Positions 17,028 through 25,389 of a stretch of DNA of 64,000 bases are shown in pieces. Below the pieces are notes generated by a model. The model was not told the origin of the DNA. It did no database searches and was given only the letters and a program-made list of their open reading frames with translations. Within the stretch, counting starts at the first letter, position 1. Each line of letters begins with the position of its first letter. The stretch is from Bacteroidales bacterium. GTDB lineage: Bacteria > Bacteroidota > Bacteroidia > Bacteroidales > TTA-H9. The position numbers were made by a program, and so were the translations under genes. Location: contig JAQVCV010000009.1 of the NCBI GenBank assembly GCA_028689615.1, positions 29,799 through 93,798 on the forward strand, read 5' to 3'.

Positions 17028-17769
17028 AAAAAACAAACTTAAAGCGCTGAGGAAAACCATTGTCCAATCGCTTAAAAAGATCGATAGCCGTGGATGGAGT
17101 TTCCTCCCATGGGTTCGTATCAGCATTAAAGTCACAGGCTTACCAACACTGGCTGATTATCTGACCGACCAGACTCTGCAGGCTTTTCCTTTGCCCCGGG
17201 CCTTCCCAAAACTGGCCGGCGATTCGTTTCTGATAACCTCGCCCGGCAGCTCTGTTGATTCGATTGTAAAAAAACCACAGGAAAACATCCTGCTGATGAA
17301 ATGCGCCGAGAACGGCACTCTTCTTCAACTGTTGGGGTCAACCCGCGTATCAGGTTTCGATGTTTCTGATTCGCTCATCCAACATTTAATCTTTCATGAA
17401 ACAGTAGCCGACACGATGAAGCACAGCGCTGTTGTGTTTGCCGAACCCGATAACCTGCTTCGATTGGGGTCGGTTCTTAATTATCAAAATGCCTTTTCGC
17501 CGCTTCAGCAGTTGCTGGCGGCCTGGCCACCTGTCACCAGTCTGCTTGATCTTTCAGAAAGCAACCAACTTTGTCAAATCTATAACGAAGATCCTTCCGG
17601 ATATCGGATGGCCGGTTTCTTTCCGGGGGTAGTGCTTTGGGAGAGACATGGCGTGTATGTGGCTCACAAGAAACTTGCCGCAGCCATTACCATGCTTGAA
17701 GCTGCCGAAAAAGCTGCAGGTTTGTGTCTGTCCGATGTTGCCGCACCTGCCAAAATATTAACGGATTAG
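17011..17769 (+). CDS. Class II aldolase (RhaD-like) homologue lacking zinc ligands
   Basis: The 252-residue protein aligns by eye with rhamnulose-1-phosphate aldolase. PRAFPKLAGDSFLITSPGSS matches the substrate-phosphate loop of RhaD (PFIVTGSGK). VVLWERHGVYVAHKKLAAAI and TMLEAAEKAA match LWPFHGVFGSGPTL and IDTAEKSA. The zinc-binding HCHATNLIAL of RhaD corresponds to FAEPDNLLRL here, so two His ligands are lost while the third (RHGVY) remains. Aldol activity is therefore doubtful. The start ATG at 17011 overlaps the kinase gene by 17 bases. It could be a regulatory or substrate-binding relic. RhaD homology was judged from memory of the family, not by a search. Confidence 0.72.
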   Translation: MAPKTEKNKLKALRKTIVQSLKKIDSRGWSFLPWVRISIKVTGLPTLADYLTDQTLQAFPLPRAFPKLAGDSFLITSPGSSVDSIVKKPQENILLMKCAENGTLLQLLGSTRVSGFDVSDSLIQHLIFHETVADTMKHSAVVFAEPDNLLRLGSVLNYQNAFSPLQQLLAAWPPVTSLLDLSESNQLCQIYNEDPSGYRMAGFFPGVVLWERHGVYVAHKKLAAAITMLEAAEKAAGLCLSDVAAPAKILTD

Positions 17770-17798
17770 AAAATTATTAATAATTAGTTGTATAAACC

Positions 17799-19760
17799 AT
17801 GAAACTAAAAAATATCCTAACCTTTCTGGTGGCGTTTGTTTTTGCTTCCACCCAAGTTGTCGCTGATGATTTAAAGCAAATAATTGCCAATGCCGGCCAA
17901 TCGTCTGATTATGATGGCGCCGGTGTTGTTGTGGTATTCGACAGCACCTTGGTTAAGGTGATGCCTACTGGTTTGAGCCACATGTATCAACACAAACTGG
18001 TAAAAATACTTACCGAACAAGGGGGACTCGACAACCGAACTCTGATTTTTGGCTACGACCCTTTGTCGGCGTGGGCAGAAATCCAGAGTGTGCGGATCAT
18101 TCGGAAAAGCGGAGATGTTGATGTATTCGATTTGAAACAAGTGAAAGATTACGCGGCACCTGCCCGGATGATCTATTGGGGTGCCCGCGAGTTGATGGCC
18201 GATCTGGGTCGCCTTGAACCCGGCGATGCCGTGGAGGTTAGGTTCTATCGAAAAGGCTTTACCTATGCCCTTTTGCAAACAGGCTCCGATCCCGATGAGC
18301 AGTACATACCCCCCATGCGTGGTCATTACTACGACATTGTCCCTTTCTGGAGTTCTGATCCGGTGATTGAAAAGGTTTACCGTGTTTGTCTCCCGAAAGA
18401 TAAGCCTGTTCAGTATTCGGTTTACAACGGAAACCTGGCGTCATCACTCTTGTTTAAAGGCGATAAAATGGTTTACACCTTCAGCCTTAAAAACATCCGC
18501 CCGCTAAAAACTGAGCCCTCGATGGTGGCAATGTCGGATGTAGCACCCAAACTGCTTTTGAGCACCAGTCCCGACTGGGAAGCTAAATCCATGTGGTTCT
18601 ATGGAGTTAATGAAGATTATGGAAGCTTTAAAAGCAACAAGGAGATTGATGCAAAAGTAAACGAAGTGCTAAAAGGAGCCCGCACAGAGCTTGACTCTAT
18701 CAGTTTGTTAACTCACTGGGTGGCCGACGAAATTCGCTACTCGGGTATTTCGATGGGGAAAGGAGAAGGCTACACATTACACAGCGGCGCGATGAATTTC
18801 ACTGATCGCTGCGGTGTATGCAAAGATAAAGCCGGCATGCTCATCACCATGCTTAGGGCAGCCGGTTTCAAATCGTATGCTGCCATGACCATGGCGGGCG
18901 AACGCATCGACCGGATTCCTGCCGATCAGTTTAACCATTCGGTAACTGTGGTGCAGCGTCGTTCAGGAGAGTATATGCTGCTCGACCCCACCTGGGTGCC
19001 CTTTGTGAGAGAACTGTGGTCGAGTGCCGAGCAGCAACAAAATTATCTGATGGGACTTCCTAAAGGAGCCGATTTAATGGAAACCCCCGTTTCGGCCCCT
19101 GAAAACCATTACCTGAGGATGGCCGCAGTTTGGAAAATTTCACAAGATGGAACTCTCGAAGGGGAGATCACACTTACAGCTGAAGGACAGACAGATGCAT
19201 CGGTCAGAAGTATTTTTTCGCGATCGGCTCCCGATGCATGGAACTCAAACCTCGAAAAAGAGATCTTGCGTTTGGCTCCTACCGCCCACATCACCTCGAT
19301 GGATTATACCAATCCGGATGAATATCAAAAACAACCTGTTTCAATCACAGTGCGATTTGCAGCTCCTGCCTACGCGTTGGTTTCAAACGATGCTATTGTT
19401 TTCAAGCCTTTTGCTGCCGGGGGATTCTTCAGCAGAGCCCAGTCACATCTTTACATGAACACGAATGTTGAGAACAGACAATTCGATTTCCGCGACCGCT
19501 GCAGCCGGTTGATAGAAATAACCGAAAGTTTCGAATTGCCCGAGGGTTACCAAATGACCACACCGGCCTCCGTGGCAAAACTGGGCAACGAAACCGCCTC
19601 TTACCAACGCGATGTTGTTCAGCAAAGCAACACGCTCACTATAAACGAAAAAGTGGTGTTGGGAAAACGCATTTACAAAGCCGATGAGTGGCCTGTTTAT
19701 CGCGATGTTGTAAAAAAACAAAAAGAACTTACAACAAAAGAAATAGTTCTCAAGAAGTGA
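17799..19760 (+). CDS. Exported DUF3857/transglutaminase-like protein
   Basis: The 653-residue protein has a signal peptide (to about residue 22), an N-terminal DUF3857 region (about 35-240) and a transglutaminase-like cysteine-protease fold (about 285-410). The triad is readable: Cys in DRCGVCKDKAGML (about 343-350), His in FNHSVTVV (about 378) and Asp in LLDPTWVPF (about 397). A beta-rich C-terminal part follows. Such proteins are common in Bacteroidota, often in the periplasm, with unknown physiological substrates. It begins 29 bases after the aldolase homologue and ends before a strong terminator, so it may be the last gene of the kinase operon. Confidence 0.85.
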   Translation: MKLKNILTFLVAFVFASTQVVADDLKQIIANAGQSSDYDGAGVVVVFDSTLVKVMPTGLSHMYQHKLVKILTEQGGLDNRTLIFGYDPLSAWAEIQSVRIIRKSGDVDVFDLKQVKDYAAPARMIYWGARELMADLGRLEPGDAVEVRFYRKGFTYALLQTGSDPDEQYIPPMRGHYYDIVPFWSSDPVIEKVYRVCLPKDKPVQYSVYNGNLASSLLFKGDKMVYTFSLKNIRPLKTEPSMVAMSDVAPKLLLSTSPDWEAKSMWFYGVNEDYGSFKSNKEIDAKVNEVLKGARTELDSISLLTHWVADEIRYSGISMGKGEGYTLHSGAMNFTDRCGVCKDKAGMLITMLRAAGFKSYAAMTMAGERIDRIPADQFNHSVTVVQRRSGEYMLLDPTWVPFVRELWSSAEQQQNYLMGLPKGADLMETPVSAPENHYLRMAAVWKISQDGTLEGEITLTAEGQTDASVRSIFSRSAPDAWNSNLEKEILRLAPTAHITSMDYTNPDEYQKQPVSITVRFAAPAYALVSNDAIVFKPFAAGGFFSRAQSHLYMNTNVENRQFDFRDRCSRLIEITESFELPEGYQMTTPASVAKLGNETASYQRDVVQQSNTLTINEKVVLGKRIYKADEWPVYRDVVKKQKELTTKEIVLKK

Positions 19761-19841
19761 ACCTCCCTGATCTTTCGTTTTACGACATCTGATACATGAA
19801 AAACATGATTTACTAAAATTGCATGTTGAATCATTCACAAC

Positions 19842-19874
19842 AACCCGTCTGCCATCAGGCCGACGGGTTTTTTG
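19842..19874 (+). terminator. Rho-independent terminator
   Basis: An 8-bp stem, AACCCGTC (19842-19849) with GACGGGTT (19862-19869), is followed by TTTTTG, 82 bases after the transglutaminase gene. Confidence 0.85.
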
Positions 19875-19958
19875 TTTCTGCGGCCTGTTTCGCCCAAACA
19901 CAAGAAATGTTGTACCAGATTTATAAAATATCATAACAACCCTCCTTCATTCTCGCTT

Positions 19959-19966
19959 TACATTTG
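19959..19966 (+). promoter_or_regulatory. -7 element of the T9SS/PqqD/ATP-grasp/decarboxylase operon
   Basis: TACATTTG matches TAnnTTTG 30 bases before the ATG at 19997. No TTG is at the usual -33 spacing. The next three genes have no separate promoter. Confidence 0.65.
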
Positions 19967-19996
19967 CAGTGAAAAATTTTTAATTAAGATGTTTCT

Positions 19997-20794
19997 ATGA
20001 AAAGAATGCTTTTTGTAATGGTCTCAATTGTTTTTGCTCTCCCGATGTTAACCAATGCCCAGTTGACACTCGAAAAAACTTATTCCGGGGTATCGGCTGG
20101 AGTAGCTCAAACAGAAACCTATGGCAGCAAATACTATGTGATGGATGTTTCGTCCGCTCAGTGTAAAATTTATAACCTTGACCACTCGCTTTGGAAAACC
20201 ATCACGTTGAGTGTCCCATCCAATTACTATCTGTACGATATACAATATGTTACAGATCATCTGTTCAACAGCGATAACTCCATCGAATTGCTTTATGTTT
20301 GCTACAACTACAACTCCACAGGGCAATACTACACTTATGAAACCAGAGTAGTTACCGAAACAGGCGCACAATTGCTGGCACTACCCGGTGCTGGTTACAA
20401 CTGGATTACCGACGTTGCCGGAGCAGGCACAAAGCTTTTTTCCTATATTTACGATTATTCCGTTTCGCCTTACACAGTCACAACAAAAGTATATGCCATA
20501 CCAGGAAACCTGCCATCGGTGGTGAACGAGAACCTAAAAAACGTTAACGCGAAAGCATGGCCCAACCCTGTTTCGGGTAGCCTTAATATTGAGTTTGATT
20601 TGCCTAAAGATGTGCCTTCGGCCAACCTGATAATCCGCAACCTCTCTGGTCAGGTTGTCAGGAGCTTTCATGTTGATGGATATTTCGGCAACCTGATGGT
20701 AGATGCTTCCGGGCTGGCTTCAGGAACCTATTTTTGGAGCCTTGAAGGGGTTGGGCTGAAAACGGTTGCACATAAACTAATTGTATCACATTAA
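19997..20794 (+). CDS. Secreted protein with type IX secretion C-terminal domain
   Basis: The 265-residue protein has a signal peptide (to about residue 21, LTNAQ), a Tyr/Ser/Thr-rich beta-strand middle of no recognised family and a Por-type sorting domain (about 185-265): AWPNPVSGSLNIEFDLP, LIIRNLSGQVV, SGLASGTYFW and the final KLIVSH. Such domains send proteins through the type IX system to the surface, where they are cleaved and often anchored to A-LPS. Only 12 bases separate it from the PqqD-like gene, so it is likely expressed with the putative peptide-modifying genes. Whether it is a substrate of theirs or a bystander is unknown. Confidence 0.85.
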   Translation: MKRMLFVMVSIVFALPMLTNAQLTLEKTYSGVSAGVAQTETYGSKYYVMDVSSAQCKIYNLDHSLWKTITLSVPSNYYLYDIQYVTDHLFNSDNSIELLYVCYNYNSTGQYYTYETRVVTETGAQLLALPGAGYNWITDVAGAGTKLFSYIYDYSVSPYTVTTKVYAIPGNLPSVVNENLKNVNAKAWPNPVSGSLNIEFDLPKDVPSANLIIRNLSGQVVRSFHVDGYFGNLMVDASGLASGTYFWSLEGVGLKTVAHKLIVSH

Positions 20795-20806
20795 AAAAAT
20801 ACGGTT

Positions 20807-21067
20807 ATGAGGATTAAAAAGAACATTGCTATCAGCGAATCGGGATTTTTGTTTAATCCCATTACAGGCGAGTCGTTTACTGTTAACCCAATTGGCACAG
20901 AGATCATCCAGATGTTGAGCGACGGCCGATCGGGCGATGAGATTTCAGGCGCCATTTGCGACAGGTACCAAGTGGATCGGAATACCTTCGAGAAAGATTT
21001 GGCCGATTTTCTGGGAATGCTCGATCACTATCACATAAGCCAACGTCATGAGCAAGAGGAAGCTTAA
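20807..21067 (+). CDS. PqqD-family RiPP recognition-element protein
   Basis: The 86-residue protein has the winged-helix PqqD layout: three strands (KKNIAISESGFLFNPITGES, SFTVNPIGTEIIQML) and a helical part (SGDEISGAICDRYQVDRNTF, EKDLADFLGMLDHY). PqqD-like proteins bind leader peptides of ribosomal precursor peptides and present them to modifying enzymes. It overlaps the ATP-grasp gene by 20 bases, implying translational coupling. No precursor gene was found as a separate small frame; the candidate leader is at the N-terminus of the decarboxylase (22106). The family call is strong; the role in peptide modification is inferred. Confidence 0.82.
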   Translation: MRIKKNIAISESGFLFNPITGESFTVNPIGTEIIQMLSDGRSGDEISGAICDRYQVDRNTFEKDLADFLGMLDHYHISQRHEQEEA

Positions 21068-22094
21068 CATTGCTGTGACGGGGCTGAACGCCATCGACAG
21101 TCCCGGGCCCGGTGTTGCCGTGATCAGGGGACTGTTGGAGGCCAGCTCGTTCGAGGCAAACATCATTGGTTTTGCCTATGAATCGCTCGAACCCGGCATC
21201 TACATGCACCATTTGGTAAGCAAAACCTATCAGGTACCCTACCCTTCGGCAGGGATTGAAGTGCTCTACGACAGGATTTGCTACATTCATCAGAAAGAAC
21301 ATCTTGATGTTATCATTCCTAATTTCGACGCCGAATTGTATTCCTACATCAAACTAGAGGATGAGCTCAAGGCTCTTGGAATCAGCCTTTTTCTTCCAAC
21401 CATGGAGCAATTCGAGGAGCGGCATAAGGTAAACCTTCCCGAATTTGGGAAAAAATACAACATCAAGGTACCTAAGAGCAAGGCCATCTACGAACTCTCC
21501 GATATTTTTGATTTGCAAAAAGAGTTTGAATTGCCTGTGGTGGTAAAAGGAAAGTTCTACGATGCAGGAATTGCCTACAATACCGAACAGATCAGAAGCC
21601 ACTTCTTAAAGATCAGCGCGAAATGGGGTCTTCCTATCATCATTCAGGAGTTTATACATGGCGCAGAGTTTAATGTAACCGGTCTGGGCGACGGTTTGGG
21701 CAATACAATCGCGGCTGTTCCGATGCGGAAACAATACATCACCGATAAAGGGAAAGCCTGGGGCGGAATCAGCATTGCCGATCAACAAATGCTTGATCTC
21801 ACCGACCATTTCATCCGCTCAACCCACTGGAGAGGTGGCTTCGAGCTGGAGTTGATGAAGGACAAGAAAAACGAGTTCTACCTACTTGAAATAAACCCTC
21901 GCATTCCCGCCTGGATTTACCTGGCCGTCGGCGTTGGTCAAAACATCCCGGAAGCCTTGGTGCAATTGGCCCTTGGCCTAAAAGTAGAACCCTACGCTAC
22001 GTATGCCATTGGGAAAATGTTCATCAGGTATGCTTGGGATATGATCGTTGATATATCAGAATTTCAACAAATTAGCACAACAGGAGAATTATAA
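21048..22094 (+). CDS. ATP-grasp domain ligase (CarB-like fold)
   Basis: The 348-residue protein opens with a Rossmann-like preATP-grasp domain (LNIAVTGLNAIDSPGPGVAV, about 6-25) and carries an ATP-grasp domain (about 115-310). Nucleotide-binding lysine regions are PVVVKGKFYDAG (about 164-175) and PIIIQEFIHGAEFNVTGLGD (about 202-221), and the metal site is ELELMKDKKNEFYLLEINPR (about 264-283, E...ExNPR). Such enzymes ligate carboxylates to amines through acyl phosphates, for instance in RiPP macrocyclisation or amino-acid ligation. The gene overlaps the PqqD-like gene and precedes the decarboxylase by 11 bases. The substrate is unknown; the PqqD neighbour argues for a peptide. Confidence 0.85.
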   Translation: MSKRKLNIAVTGLNAIDSPGPGVAVIRGLLEASSFEANIIGFAYESLEPGIYMHHLVSKTYQVPYPSAGIEVLYDRICYIHQKEHLDVIIPNFDAELYSYIKLEDELKALGISLFLPTMEQFEERHKVNLPEFGKKYNIKVPKSKAIYELSDIFDLQKEFELPVVVKGKFYDAGIAYNTEQIRSHFLKISAKWGLPIIIQEFIHGAEFNVTGLGDGLGNTIAAVPMRKQYITDKGKAWGGISIADQQMLDLTDHFIRSTHWRGGFELELMKDKKNEFYLLEINPRIPAWIYLAVGVGQNIPEALVQLALGLKVEPYATYAIGKMFIRYAWDMIVDISEFQQISTTGEL

Positions 22095-22105
22095 AATTAT
22101 CAGTC

Positions 22106-23464
22106 ATGGAAAAATTTAGATATGAAAGGCCGGTGGTAAGAAAGCTTGAAAGCGAAATGCCTAACAAATTTGGTATGCGAACCGAATACCGACCAACAAC
22201 CCACATCGAAGGTGTAGCAGTGAAAGACTTGCTGGCCACCTACGGCTCTCCATTGTTTGTTATATCGGAGAAAACACTTCGGAATCAGTTTCGTAAAGCC
22301 CGAAAAGCCTTCACAACCCGTTATCCCCGCGTACAGTTCGCATGGTCGTATAAAACCAATTACATGAGTGCCGTATGCAACGTTTTTCATCAGGAGGGCA
22401 GTTGGGCTGAGGTAGTTTCGGGTTTCGAGTTCCAAAAAGCCCTGGGAAATGGCGTGCAGGGCAGCAAAATAATCTTCAACGGACCCGACAAGACCGAGCC
22501 AGATCTAGAGATGGCCATCCAGCACAATGCTTTAATTCATATCGACCACCTTGATGAACTTTACACCCTCACCGACCTGGCAGAGAGGCTTAAAACCCGG
22601 CCCCGGGTTGCTATCAGGGTTAATATGGACACAGGCGTGTATCCCATCTGGGATCGCTTCGGGTTTAACTACGAAAACGGACAAGCCTGGGATGCCCTGA
22701 ACAAAATCATGCATTCGGGCAAACTGGAATTGGTGGGGTTGCATTGCCACATTGGAACCTTCATGATTTCAACACAGGCTTATGCCATAGCTGCCGGAAA
22801 ACTGGCCGAACTGGCAATTGGCGTTCGCCGGAAATTTAACCACACCGTAAAATATATCGACCTGGGCGGAGGTTTTACCTCGAAAAACACCCTGAAAGGG
22901 GCCTATTTGCCCGGAAGCGACACCAACCCAACCTTCGACGATTATGCCGAAGCCATAAGCACTGCTTTGCTTAATGCCGACTTTGGTTCTGACCAACTGC
23001 CCACACTGATTTTAGAAACCGGCCGTGCCCTGGTTGATGAAGCGGGATACCTGCTGGGTACGGTGATCAGCAATAAAAGATCGTCGAAAGGGAAACGAAT
23101 TACCATTGTTGACATTGGTGTTAACCTGATGTTTACATCTTTCTGGTACGATCACCGTGTGACACCTGCTCAGGAATTCACCCAATACTCAGAAGACACT
23201 ACCCTCAACGGCCCGCTGTGCATGAATATCGATGTAATCAGAGAGTCGGTAAGCCTGCCGTTGCTCAACAAAGGCGATCACATCGTGGTGCACACAGTAG
23301 GAGCTTACAACATGACACAATGGATGCAGTTTATAACGCTCCGCCCTGCTGTTGTAATAATCGACATGGAAGGGAAACCACACATAATACGTGAAGTTGA
23401 GACTCTTGGCACGGTAAACGGACAAGAAAGGGTGCCACAGCACCTGGCTTCTTTCGAGTTGTAG
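22106..23464 (+). CDS. Fold-type III PLP-dependent decarboxylase with leader-like N-terminus
   Basis: The 452-residue enzyme is related to diaminopimelate/ornithine decarboxylases. PLP lysine lies in FAWSYKTNYMSAVC (about residue 80), the helix-turn loop in LVGLHCHIGTFM, the glycine loop in YIDLGGGFTSKNT (about 251-263) and ETGRALVDEAGYLL (about 305-318). The catalytic Cys is in GPLCMNIDVI (about 370), where DapDC has CESxD, so Met-Asn replace the usual Glu-Ser and the substrate probably differs. The first 36 residues are extra and contain YERPVVRKLESEMPNKFG, which resembles leaders of small Bacteroidota RiPP precursors. It follows PqqD-like and ATP-grasp genes in one operon. Confidence 0.85.
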   Translation: MEKFRYERPVVRKLESEMPNKFGMRTEYRPTTHIEGVAVKDLLATYGSPLFVISEKTLRNQFRKARKAFTTRYPRVQFAWSYKTNYMSAVCNVFHQEGSWAEVVSGFEFQKALGNGVQGSKIIFNGPDKTEPDLEMAIQHNALIHIDHLDELYTLTDLAERLKTRPRVAIRVNMDTGVYPIWDRFGFNYENGQAWDALNKIMHSGKLELVGLHCHIGTFMISTQAYAIAAGKLAELAIGVRRKFNHTVKYIDLGGGFTSKNTLKGAYLPGSDTNPTFDDYAEAISTALLNADFGSDQLPTLILETGRALVDEAGYLLGTVISNKRSSKGKRITIVDIGVNLMFTSFWYDHRVTPAQEFTQYSEDTTLNGPLCMNIDVIRESVSLPLLNKGDHIVVHTVGAYNMTQWMQFITLRPAVVIIDMEGKPHIIREVETLGTVNGQERVPQHLASFEL

Positions 23465-23556
23465 CCATATGCAAACAATTACCGGATGATGGGGCAGACA
23501 ACCACAGTGGCCGTCTGCCTCACTTCTGGTTGTTAGGAGTATTCATAATTAGTTAA

Positions 23557-23564
23557 TACTTTTG
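23557..23564 (+). promoter_or_regulatory. -7 element of the histidine kinase gene
   Basis: TACTTTTG matches TAnnTTTG 19 bases before the ATG at 23584. The nearest TTG is 24 bases upstream, slightly far. Confidence 0.6.
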
Positions 23565-23583
23565 CTCACTCTGTAGATTTCTT

Positions 23584-25386
23584 ATGGGTAGAATTGTTCG
23601 ATATAAGTATCTGTTTCACATTCTAATAGTGCTGTTTTTGCTGACAGAATGTGCTACAGTATGGTTGGTTGTTAGAAACTACAGAGAGAACCACCAAAGC
23701 TATATTGAAAAGAATACACGTGAATTTGACATTGGATTGTCGGCCACTTTGAGACATTTTGAAGAGGTTGCACAATCGCTGCTGTTGACATCTGATTCCA
23801 AAAACCCGTTCACCCCCGCGGCACAGGCTCTCGACATGTTTGTTCAACACAGCTTTTCATCGGACACAACGGCGGTTTCGGGGCTTGACAAACTCTTTGA
23901 CAGGCTGGTTAGCAGGGGCTTTAAAGGCTTCACCATCGCCGATTCAAACGGGGTTGCTCTCATCAGATTGCACAACCCAAATTTCAAAGCTGATACTTTG
24001 GAGAATCTTTTACCGCTGATGCACGAAGCCTCAAAAAACCAGAGTCCTGCAATAGGTTTCCATGCTGGCGGCATTGCTACCGGATATTGTGTAGTGATGC
24101 CCTTGCGAAATAGTTACAACCAGCTTTTTTATCTGTTGCTGGGAATCGACAATGTGGCCTTGCAACAAGAGATGAAAAAGATATTTCCATACGAATTTGT
24201 TTTCCTTATCAACAAAGAACAGGTTTTGCGATCGACGCCCTACCCCATGTTGTCGGGGTATCACTTCAGCGATCTAAGTGTAGATTATTTTTATGAGAGA
24301 AGCGACAGAGATGTAAGCAAACCTGGCATGAGGCACTACATCCCGCAAAGTGAGATTGTGCTTTTCAACCAAATAAACAAAAGAGAGATTGAAAGCGGAA
24401 TAGATCGAAAACTCCCTTTTGGACTGCATGCTCAAACCGGGAATGGCACCAGCTATACAGGTCTGTTTTTCCCTGTTCATGGCCCCGACGGACAAATTGT
24501 AGCCTTTATCATCAGCTATTCTTCCGACTCAACTCTTAGCGATTACTACAACAACGGATTGATCATCATGTCCGTTTCGGTGTTGTTGGTCCTTTTTGTT
24601 TTCTTCTTTCTACTTTTCTTCGTTGTTACATTTCGAAGGCTGAGCCTTCAGAATATGCGGCTTGCCGAGTCGGAACGGCAATTGCAGGAGCTTAACAAGG
24701 CTAAAGACAAGTTTTTCAGCATTATAGCTCACGATCTGCGCAACCCCTTTCATGGGCTGGTTGGTCTGGCTGAGGTTCTTACCGAAGATTATGACGCCAT
24801 GCCTGCCGAGAAAACGCGCCGGTTTCATCAGCTAATTTACGACAGCAGCCGGCAAGGCTATCAACTGGTGAACAACCTGCTTGAATGGACCCGTATGCAA
24901 ACGGGCCGGTTTGCCTTTAACCCCGAAAAACTTAATGTACAGAGGTTCGTCGGAGAAGTTGCTGATCAGTTGCGTTCGTCGATCGAGGCAAAAGGGATTG
25001 CTCTGGTTGTGGACGTTCCCGGACCTCTTTACCTGTATGCCGACCACCAAATGGTATGCGCCATCGTGAGAAATTTGTTGAGCAATGCCATCAAATTTTC
25101 GCATCCGGGTGGAAAAATATTTGTCAGAGCGGTGCCGGTTGGCCAATACCTCCGCATCTCAATTGCTGACCAAGGGGTCGGGATGGACGGTCAAACAAAA
25201 TCCGATCTCTGGAAGATCGAATTGAGCCATTCCTCCAAAGGAACACTGGGGGAGACTGGCACCGGACTGGGTTTGCTGCTTGTAAGAGAATTTGTTGAGC
25301 GGCACAAAGGTACCATCAGCGTGGAAAGCGAACCCGGACTGGGTACCACTTTTACAGTTTCTCTTCCATTAAACAAAACAATTTGA
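23584..25386 (+). CDS. Membrane sensor histidine kinase
   Basis: The 600-residue protein has an N-terminal transmembrane helix (about 8-27), a periplasmic sensing domain of about 285 residues with dCache-like features (GLDKLFDRLVSRGFKGFTIA, DSNGVALIRLHNP), a second helix (about 325-350), a linker coiled coil and a kinase core. HisKA has FSIIAHDLRNPFHGLVGL with the phospho-acceptor His at about 383. HATPase has NLLSNAIKFS (N box, about 500), DQGVGM and TGTGLGLLLVREF. It has no receiver or regulator gene beside it. It is 3 bases from the aminotransferase gene, so both are surely cotranscribed, an unusual pairing. Confidence 0.92.
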   Translation: MGRIVRYKYLFHILIVLFLLTECATVWLVVRNYRENHQSYIEKNTREFDIGLSATLRHFEEVAQSLLLTSDSKNPFTPAAQALDMFVQHSFSSDTTAVSGLDKLFDRLVSRGFKGFTIADSNGVALIRLHNPNFKADTLENLLPLMHEASKNQSPAIGFHAGGIATGYCVVMPLRNSYNQLFYLLLGIDNVALQQEMKKIFPYEFVFLINKEQVLRSTPYPMLSGYHFSDLSVDYFYERSDRDVSKPGMRHYIPQSEIVLFNQINKREIESGIDRKLPFGLHAQTGNGTSYTGLFFPVHGPDGQIVAFIISYSSDSTLSDYYNNGLIIMSVSVLLVLFVFFFLLFFVVTFRRLSLQNMRLAESERQLQELNKAKDKFFSIIAHDLRNPFHGLVGLAEVLTEDYDAMPAEKTRRFHQLIYDSSRQGYQLVNNLLEWTRMQTGRFAFNPEKLNVQRFVGEVADQLRSSIEAKGIALVVDVPGPLYLYADHQMVCAIVRNLLSNAIKFSHPGGKIFVRAVPVGQYLRISIADQGVGMDGQTKSDLWKIELSHSSKGTLGETGTGLGLLLVREFVERHKGTISVESEPGLGTTFTVSLPLNKTI

Positions 25387-25389
25387 ATC

